A stretch of DNA of 57,008 nt from positions 1 to 57,008 of the forward strand of contig JAFZLK010000025.1 of assembly GCA_017551515.1 (NCBI GenBank), read 5' to 3'. Under the pieces are notes generated by a model. The model saw only the letters and a program-made list of their open reading frames with translations, did not search any database and was not told the origin of the DNA. This stretch comes from Bacteroidales bacterium (lineage in GTDB: Bacteria; Bacteroidota; Bacteroidia; Bacteroidales; ML635J-15). The position numbers and the translations under genes were made by a program. Below are positions 51,782-57,008 of the stretch, piece after piece; the first letter of the stretch is position 1, and every line of letters begins with the position of its first letter.

Positions 51782-53023
51782 TTAACTATATATAAGATAC
51801 TTACTTCTAATTTTCTTAAAATTCTCAAGTCCATCCTCCCACGAACGCCTTATTTCTTCTTCTGGCACACCGTTTTCAATCTGCTTGCGGAACTCCTTGG
51901 TGCCGACAAGTTTTTCGAGCATATTGTTCTTGTTGAAGAAATTGGGTTTATCGGGGAACAATTCGTACATCTTGATTATCATCGACACATTGAACTTGTC
52001 AACACTCCAATCAAATATTGCTTCGTCATCCGAAAGATTAAATCCATAGCACTCTTTTCCGTTAAGCAAAGGATTGGAAGCTCCAGCATTGGGTTGTGGC
52101 GTAAATGTAAAAGGATTTTCAATCACATCCTTATACAGCGGATGTCCCAAAACTTGGAACTGCATGTCTGTTCCTCGACCAACGCTTATGCAAGTTGCCT
52201 CGAAAATGCAAAGCGTAGGATAAAGTTCTATGCTTCGAGCGTTTGGCAGATTTGGCGATGGCTTGATTGGCAGTTTGTACTTGCGATAGTGGGTGTAGTT
52301 CTGACACGGCACAACGGTTAGATTGCACACAAGTCCACCCTTCAGCCAGCCTTCGCCGTTTATCATCTGTGCGTACTCGCCGATTGTCATGCCGTAAACA
52401 ATCGGAACCGGGTGCATCCCGACAAACGAACGATAATTTGCAGTATCAAGCACAGGACCATCAACGTATGATGCGTTCGGATTCGGACGGTCAAGCACAA
52501 TTACTGGAATATTCGATTCGGCACATGACTCCATCACATAATGCAAGGTAGAAAGATAAGTGTAGAACCTCACCCCTACATCCTGCAGGTCGAAAACCAC
52601 CATGTCAACATCTTTCAGTTGCTCCTTGGAGGGCTTCTTGTTGTTTCCGTAAAGCGAAACCACATCAAGACCAGTCTTTTCGTCCTTTCCACTATCCACT
52701 TTCTGACCGGCATCGGCAGTACCGCGGAAACCATGTTCGGGACAAAATGCCTTCACCACATTCACGCCTTCCTTCAAAAGCATATCCGCCAGATGAAGCG
52801 TATCGATGACACTTGCCTGATTTGCCACTATTGCCACTCTTTTTTCCTCAAGCATAGGCAAATACATATCTGTATTATATATTCCAGGGAAAATCGGCAA
52901 AGCCTCCACCCTATCTGGGTTTTCGGCTGGAACATCAACGGTTTGGTTCTCGAGCGCACCTGCATTTCCGCATGCCGAAACCACAAGTGCCACAAACATT
53001 ACCGCCAGAAGAGAATATTTCAT
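51782..53023 (-). CDS. DUF1343 / NamZ-type exo-beta-N-acetylmuramidase, lipoprotein
   Basis: 413 residues. Lipoprotein signal with lipobox VSAC (Cys about 18), then the DUF1343 core: EKRVAIVANQAS, CPEHGFRGTADAG, VVFDLQDVGVRFYTY, VLDRPNP and NLPNARSIELYPTLC. The family includes NamZ, which releases terminal MurNAc from murein fragments. ATG at 53023 is preferred; the GTG at 53041 would overlap the -7 box. Followed 2 nt later by the C40 peptidase. Confidence 0.9.
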   Translation of the reverse strand: MKYSLLAVMFVALVVSACGNAGALENQTVDVPAENPDRVEALPIFPGIYNTDMYLPMLEEKRVAIVANQASVIDTLHLADMLLKEGVNVVKAFCPEHGFRGTADAGQKVDSGKDEKTGLDVVSLYGNNKKPSKEQLKDVDMVVFDLQDVGVRFYTYLSTLHYVMESCAESNIPVIVLDRPNPNASYVDGPVLDTANYRSFVGMHPVPIVYGMTIGEYAQMINGEGWLKGGLVCNLTVVPCQNYTHYRKYKLPIKPSPNLPNARSIELYPTLCIFEATCISVGRGTDMQFQVLGHPLYKDVIENPFTFTPQPNAGASNPLLNGKECYGFNLSDDEAIFDWSVDKFNVSMIIKMYELFPDKPNFFNKNNMLEKLVGTKEFRKQIENGVPEEEIRRSWEDGLENFKKIRSKYLIYS

Positions 53024-53040
53024 ATTAATTCCATTTTCCA

Positions 53041-53048
53041 CAAAATTA
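53041..53048 (-). promoter_or_regulatory. -7 box of namZ-like operon
   Basis: Minus strand TAATTTTG; gives a very short leader to the ATG at 53023. The -33 is weak. Confidence 0.45.
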
Positions 53049-53135
53049 GGTCAAAATAAAACATCAAGCATCGGCATATCATAAAGTTAATAACAAAGCG
53101 GTGTTATTTGGAACTGTTAAATTTCTAAAATATTT

Positions 53136-53166
53136 TTTGCCATGTAATACAAATGCATTATATTTG
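53136..53166 (+). promoter_or_regulatory. Promoter of the toxin-antitoxin pair
   Basis: TTTG (53136-53139), 19-nt spacer, TATATTTG (53159-53166): a full consensus. It lies after the most upstream in-frame ATG (53153), which excludes that start. Confidence 0.75.
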
Positions 53167-53197
53167 CGATCTAAAGTATTACAAAATAATGCACATT

Positions 53198-53455
53198 ATG
53201 GAGGCAACAATTGTCAGACAACCAGCATCATTCCGCTTGCGCACAGACCTGTTGGAAGGTTTGAAACGCAATGCCGCACGCGAAAACCGTTCTCTCAACA
53301 ACTATGTGGAGAGCGTCTTACTCGACATTGTTTATAATGAGCCTAACGAAACGACAAAAGCCGCAATCGAGGAAGCGATGTCAGGGAAAAACAAAAATAA
53401 GGTATATACGGATGTGGACGAAATGATTAACGACATTCTTAACGAAGACGAATGA
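53198..53455 (+). CDS. Type II antitoxin, ribbon-helix-helix-like
   Basis: 85 residues. The N-terminal ATIVRQPASFRLRTDLLEGLKRNAARENRSLNNYVESVL segment has a beta strand plus two helices, as in Arc/MetJ-type repressors, suited to operator binding and autoregulation. The C-terminal tail (about 50-85) is acidic (YTDVDEMINDILNEDE) and would wrap the toxin. Start chosen at 53198 (an ATG at 53189 is possible). Stop overlaps the toxin start (ATGA). Confidence 0.8.
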   Translation: MEATIVRQPASFRLRTDLLEGLKRNAARENRSLNNYVESVLLDIVYNEPNETTKAAIEEAMSGKNKNKVYTDVDEMINDILNEDE

Positions 53456-53727
53456 AAAAGATACAACCAACCACACAATACAAGAAAGACCTAAAAAGAT
53501 ACAAGAACAAGCCAAAGAAATTGGAAGCTCTTAAAGAGGTCATTCTTATGCTAAAAGACGGAATCCCTATTCCTCCCGAATACCATCCTCATCCGCTTCA
53601 AGGCAATTACAAAGGTTGCATAGAATGCCACATACAAGGCGATTTCCTGCTAATCTGGATTGATGAGAAAAATGACATCATTGAATTGGTACGACTTGGA
53701 ACTCACTCCGAATTGTATGGGAAATAA
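53452..53727 (+). CDS. YafQ/RelE-family mRNA-interferase toxin
   Basis: 91 residues, basic. RelE-fold marks: TTQYKKDLKRYKNK at the start, HPHPLQGNYKGCIECHI, GDFLLIWID and RLGTHSELYG at the C-terminus. The His residues, Asp of GDFLLIW, and the GTHSELYG end match the YafQ pattern of ribosome-dependent mRNA cleavage. Translationally coupled to the antitoxin. All expected catalytic-type residues are present, so probably active. Confidence 0.85.
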   Translation: MKKIQPTTQYKKDLKRYKNKPKKLEALKEVILMLKDGIPIPPEYHPHPLQGNYKGCIECHIQGDFLLIWIDEKNDIIELVRLGTHSELYGK

Positions 53728-53744
53728 TCCTTTTAGATTATTTC
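53721..53744. other. Hairpin spanning the two convergent stop codons
   Basis: GAAATAATC, loop CTTTTA, GATTATTTC: a perfect 9-bp stem. The toxin stop is in the left arm and the ATPase stop in the loop/right arm. It lacks a T-run, so it may be a weak bidirectional end signal. Confidence 0.6.
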
Positions 53745-54872
53745 ACCATTCCATAGCATTTTAAGGAAATCGTAAACATAAATGACATCAATGTTATCGT
53801 CTGTCTGCCGAGTAATATTGTCAAGCGATACAATGATTAGTCGGAAATCGGGGTGTTCTTCGCGGAATGCACGCAATCCCTTCAGGTGTTTGTTTTGTAT
53901 GTCGTCCGATGATTTGATTTCAATTGCAACTATGTCGCCCAATATTGCATCGACTTCTATTCCTGTGCTTGTTCGCCAGTACGACAACTTGTTTTCGTTC
54001 CGGGTGTAGCCAATGTATGCGACAAGTTCTTGTATAACAAGATGTTCAAAAGCGTGACCATATTCGTTTGTGCCTCGTACAATTTCTTTACGATGTAGCA
54101 AATGGTTGACTACGCCTATGTCGAAAAAGTAAAATTTGGGAGCACCTACCAGTCTTCGCTTTATTGTCTTTGTATAGGCAGGAACCATATAGCCTATAAG
54201 CGTATCTTCGAGTATCGAAAAATATTCCTTTATTGTGTTTGCGCTAACCCAGCAGTCGGATGCGATATTGCTATAGTTAACAATTTCTCCGTCTGTGATT
54301 GCAGCCATATCCAAGAACTTTTGAAAACTATTTAGATTCCTTACAAGTGCTTCCGCCTTTACTTCTTCGCGCAAATACACATCAATGTATGCCGACAGTC
54401 CCGAACTTGCATCATCGGCGAGATAAAAAGCGGGCATCATTCCGTTTGTTACTGCCTTGTCGATGCTAAAATCTGGTATTTCGGCACTAATCAGTGGATA
54501 TAGGTAGCACGGCAATGCTCGGCCTCCCAAGGTGTTGTATCCTTTGCGGCGCAATTTTCTGGCACTAGAACCGCACAATATAAAACGAATACCACTTTGC
54601 GAAATTAATCTGTGAACTTCGTTAAGCAGCAATGGAACCTGTTGTATTTCATCTATTATTACCGTTGTGCCTCTTGGAACATTTTTAAGTTTGTCGTACA
54701 GCAGTCCTGGACGGCGGGAATATCTTGCCAAAGTGTCGGTATCCAAAAGGTCTATGTATATTGCATCTGGAAACTGCTGGTGCAACAAAGTTGTTTTTCC
54801 GGTTTGCCTTGCTCCGAACAAAAACATACTTACTCCTTCATCTTTGTTTATCAAATATTTACGAGTTATCAT
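53733..54872 (-). CDS. AAA ATPase with DUF4143 domain
   Basis: 379 residues. Walker A GARQTGKTT (20-28), Walker B VIIDEIQ near 70, an arginine in CGSSARKLRRKG and the DUF4143 C-terminal half. That half includes a nuclease-like EVDAIL ... VAIEIKSS (D and ExK spacing as in PD-(D/E)XK folds). Such two-domain ATPases are common in accessory regions and are poorly characterised. Convergent with the toxin gene. Its 5' leader carries a 32-bp hairpin repeat array. Confidence 0.85.
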   Translation of the reverse strand: MITRKYLINKDEGVSMFLFGARQTGKTTLLHQQFPDAIYIDLLDTDTLARYSRRPGLLYDKLKNVPRGTTVIIDEIQQVPLLLNEVHRLISQSGIRFILCGSSARKLRRKGYNTLGGRALPCYLYPLISAEIPDFSIDKAVTNGMMPAFYLADDASSGLSAYIDVYLREEVKAEALVRNLNSFQKFLDMAAITDGEIVNYSNIASDCWVSANTIKEYFSILEDTLIGYMVPAYTKTIKRRLVGAPKFYFFDIGVVNHLLHRKEIVRGTNEYGHAFEHLVIQELVAYIGYTRNENKLSYWRTSTGIEVDAILGDIVAIEIKSSDDIQNKHLKGLRAFREEHPDFRLIIVSLDNITRQTDDNIDVIYVYDFLKMLWNGEII

Positions 54873-54908
54873 ACGCCGTTAGTTTTGTTGTTTTATAAAA
54901 AAATAACC

Positions 54909-54987
54909 TTGCAAATTCGCAGTACCACTTCGGATTTTCCTTGCAAATCCGCAGTAGTACTTCGGATTTACATTGCAAATCCGCAGC
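54909..54987 (-). repeat. 32-bp tandem repeat with internal inverted repeat, in the ATPase leader
   Basis: Two and a half units starting at 54909, 54941 and 54973 (period 32). Each full unit contains AAATCCG, 11 nt, CGGATTT, a 7-bp inverted repeat (first unit with one change). The array lies between the -7 box and the ATPase start codon, so it would be in the 5' UTR. Confidence 0.75.
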
Positions 54988-55018
54988 AAAAATAATATTG
55001 CTTTTGGAATAAAGCAAG
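54987..55018 (-). promoter_or_regulatory. Promoter of the ATPase gene
   Basis: Minus strand CTTG (55018-55015), 20-nt spacer, TATTTTTG (54994-54987). Predicted start near 54980, giving about 105 nt of leader that includes the hairpin repeats. Confidence 0.5.
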
Positions 55019-55050
55019 TTTTTTTGAAAATAAATCCCTATGGATATTAT

Positions 55051-55617
55051 TCACAATCTGAATATCCTCGGCTTCCTTACTAGCCGATTCATATCATCGA
55101 GCAAGGCGGAATTGGAGAAAACAATGCCATCTTGATTTTGTGTGCCGTAAGAATTGTGTGCATGTCCGAAAAGATGGTAGCAAGGCTTGACTTGCAAAAT
55201 TCTGTTCCGCAGCATGACATTTCCCCAATGTGTGCCAGCCGACTCATCTAGTATCATGATTGGCGGTTCGTGAGTGACGACCACATCAGCATCTGTGGGA
55301 ATGCGATCTTCAGGATGGTTGTACCCCAGTCCGAAGAACTTAATGCCATCAATGGTAACACTGCGGTCCTGCAGGAAATGAACATTATCGGGCAGGTCAT
55401 CGATATTTTCCGCATCCCAAAGGCAGAGGTCGTGGTTGCCAGTTACGAAAATTTTATGAGGATACGGCAAGTCAATCAGCCAGTTCAAAAAGTCGAGCAC
55501 CTCTTCCTCGGTGCCACTATTGCTGATGTCACCGCTATGAACGATGACATCGGCACTTGGCAAATCTTTTATCTTTCGGTGAAGACCGTGAGTGTCGGAA
55601 AGGTGAAGGAGGTTCAT
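55051..55617 (-). CDS. Metallophosphoesterase
   Basis: 188 residues of the calcineurin-like fold: SDTHG (D7-H9 region), HSGDISN, VTGNHDLCLW, THEPP and FGHAHNS, i.e. the complete set of metal ligands. Short single-domain form, like YfcE or similar phosphodiesterases. Not a signal-peptide protein. It follows the frameshifted nuclease gene by 8 nt and is probably co-transcribed with it. Substrate unknown. Confidence 0.88.
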   Translation of the reverse strand: MNLLHLSDTHGLHRKIKDLPSADVIVHSGDISNSGTEEEVLDFLNWLIDLPYPHKIFVTGNHDLCLWDAENIDDLPDNVHFLQDRSVTIDGIKFFGLGYNHPEDRIPTDADVVVTHEPPIMILDESAGTHWGNVMLRNRILQVKPCYHLFGHAHNSYGTQNQDGIVFSNSALLDDMNRLVRKPRIFRL

Positions 55618-55625
55618 TAGAATCT

Positions 55626-56317
55626 TTATTTAGGCAATTTATAAGGTTCTTGGGGCATGTGACAATCTATGTAAACATTATAAATACTTTTTTTTAATTC
55701 TTCTGATATTTGTAAATTGTTATACTCTTCTTGCCACTTTCTTTTCCATTTTTCAAAATTATCAACATTTTTCTTACCATTAACATCGTAACCATTGACA
55801 AAATTGATATATAACAATTTGGCATCAATTCCTACTTTATTACAAAAATTAATAAAAGCCAATCTGTTTGCCAATTGATAACAATTAGATTTTTGCCATT
55901 CTTCTGCTAATGATTCACCGCAAGTATCTTGGAAAGCATTTATGATTGTTTCAATACTTTTCTCACTTTTAGCAGAACATTTCTGATTCGCCTCCTCCAA
56001 ATGGGCTTTTGCTTCAACAAAATACCATATTCCATTATGAATGAATATACCATCCCAGTTATGTGAATTTCCTGTTTGTGGCCAGTATTTTCCCATTCAT
56101 CACGAATTTTTTCAAAGTCTGATAATCCTTTAAAACAATCTATTCCACAAATTTCTCCATCACGAGAATCTCGATTTAAATCAATTGGATAATCTAACCA
56201 TTCAATTGCCCCCTCTCCTATTTCTTTTCTAATTGCATCGTTTAAATAATTACGATGATGCCCAAGATAGCGTAATAACTGAAACTCGCTACCATAACCC
56301 AATCTCATTTCTGCCAT
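55626..56317 (-). pseudogene. PD-(D/E)XK-like nuclease, single frameshift
   Basis: Two overlapping frames (56317-55940 and 56096-55626) become one 230-residue protein if one base is added in the T4 run 56088-56091 (minus strand A4). The join then reads DEWEKYWPQTGNSHNWDGIF. The product has NWDGIF followed by WYFVEAKAH, a D...ExK core of the PD-(D/E)XK nuclease fold, and resembles restriction-like nucleases of Bacteroidetes. The gene is clearly more AT-rich than its neighbours, suggesting transfer. It may be a sequencing error, a true pseudogene or a phase-variable gene. Confidence 0.65.
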
Positions 56318-56448
56318 AGTTCTTTATTAATGGACTTCTATTTTTAACATTCACATGCCATATCTCCAGACTCTGCGAAGTCCGTTAAACAGAATTTAAA
56401 GATAACGACACAACAAATATACAAAAATCTTCGTTATACACATAATAT

Positions 56449-56880
56449 TCATTCAGACTTTCGCTCTCTATCCCTTTCATCATCCACCTCCGTCCTATAC
56501 TTTTGCAATTTCTGCTTTTCAGAGAAATACCACTTGGCAATGAGTTGCAACTGATATTCGTAGGCAGTGCCCGGGTCAACAAGCAAACTCATCCCCAAAA
56601 AGTTCCCTAAAAAATGTTCGTACGCGACATAAAGCTCGACACCGTTATTGGCTTGCATCACTGGCTCCAAATATTTCGCCAGCATTAAACCAAACACAAA
56701 CTGCTCCTCGGGAGTTGCATACTCCTTATAGACATCTGCCATTCGTTTCGCAGTTTCTCCATCCAACCACAAACATTGATCCTCGTAGGGTGTTGTTGTA
56801 ATTTCTTGCGCACTAACACTCTGCACGCCAAACAAAGCAATCACTAATACCAATAAAAATTTAATTACATTCCTTTTCAT
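56449..56880 (-). CDS. Exported protein of unknown function
   Basis: 143 residues from the ATG at 56880 (MKRNVIKF...). Signal peptide to VSAQ (about residue 25). The mature part is mostly helical and acidic/aromatic: ETAKRMADVYKEYATPEEQFVFGLMLAKYLEPVM. It ends in a highly charged tail (DDERDRERKSE). No catalytic motif or family recognised. No clear promoter was seen in 56881-57008. Confidence 0.65.
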   Translation of the reverse strand: MKRNVIKFLLVLVIALFGVQSVSAQEITTTPYEDQCLWLDGETAKRMADVYKEYATPEEQFVFGLMLAKYLEPVMQANNGVELYVAYEHFLGNFLGMSLLVDPGTAYEYQLQLIAKWYFSEKQKLQKYRTEVDDERDRERKSE

Positions 56881-57008
56881 AACCATTTTCGGCTTAATGC
56901 TCAAAAAGAGACCTAAAATCCTTGTAAGTTATTGATTTTTATTTGTATTATGGCGGTCAAAAGTTTCATGGCAAAAAAAATGCTTTCATTGCGGGTCAAA
57001 TAAGACAA

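Overview
The window looks like a chromosomal segment from a member of the Bacteroidetes, most likely Bacteroidales-like. Evidence is the recurring promoter pattern TTTG / about 19 nt / TAnnTTTG, two proteins with type IX secretion (T9SS) C-terminal signals (type A in the leucine-rich-repeat protein, type B/CHU_C in a SprB-repeat protein), and typical family neighbourhoods (dapB-lepB-S26-WbqC, parA-parB-DUF5683-MltD). No rRNA, tRNA, CRISPR array, phage or intact transposase gene was seen. The exact genus cannot be named from the sequence.

Layout. 0.1-6.0 kb, minus strand: dapB, lepB, a degenerate lepB paralogue, wbqC-like, lgt and patB, packed as one operon and ending beside one end of a small mobile element. 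6.2-10.2 kb, plus: small membrane protein, MarC, and a large BspA-like LRR surface protein. 10.2-11.2 kb: non-coding, containing a 383-bp MITE-like element with terminal inverted repeats and a perfect 9-bp target duplication. 11.2-17.5 kb: prolyl oligopeptidase lipoprotein, MATE transporter, esterase lipoprotein, small acidic lipoprotein. 17.6-26 kb: psd-pth-rplY operon, an acyltransferase, GH3-HAD pair, esterase-LysM protein, Ser/His-rich exported protein. 26.3-33.8 kb: a nine-gene minus-strand operon from parA/parB through MltD-type transglycosylase and Ddl to an M20 dipeptidase. 33.9-40.5 kb: DUF486 protein, small Cys-rich exported protein, and yfhO-dapF-PHP-ispG operon. 40.7-45.6 kb: exported protein plus the 1435-residue SprB/PKD protein. 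45.7-50.6 kb: divergent phosphoglycerate kinase, small protein of unknown function, TIGR02757-TrmN6 pair, outer-membrane-like protein, universal stress protein. 51-53 kb: NlpC/P60 peptidase and NamZ-type muramidase. 53.1-56.9 kb: accessory region with a RHH/YafQ toxin-antitoxin pair, DUF4143 ATPase with hairpin tandem repeats in its leader, metallophosphoesterase, frameshifted PD-(D/E)XK-like nuclease, and an exported protein.

Themes. Many genes serve the envelope: diaminopimelate synthesis (dapB, dapF), D-Ala-D-Ala (ddl), murein cleavage and recycling (MltD, NlpC/P60, NamZ), lipoprotein maturation and secretion (lgt, lepB), phospholipid synthesis (psd, plsC-like), isoprenoid precursor (ispG). 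The most unusual non-coding signals are two unrelated repeat families: the MITE (two copies in opposite orientation) and composite blocks of heptanucleotide GTTTCTR units mixed with mini-hairpins (three blocks at about 14.8, 20.7 and 50.8 kb), one of which supplies the stop codons of two convergent genes.
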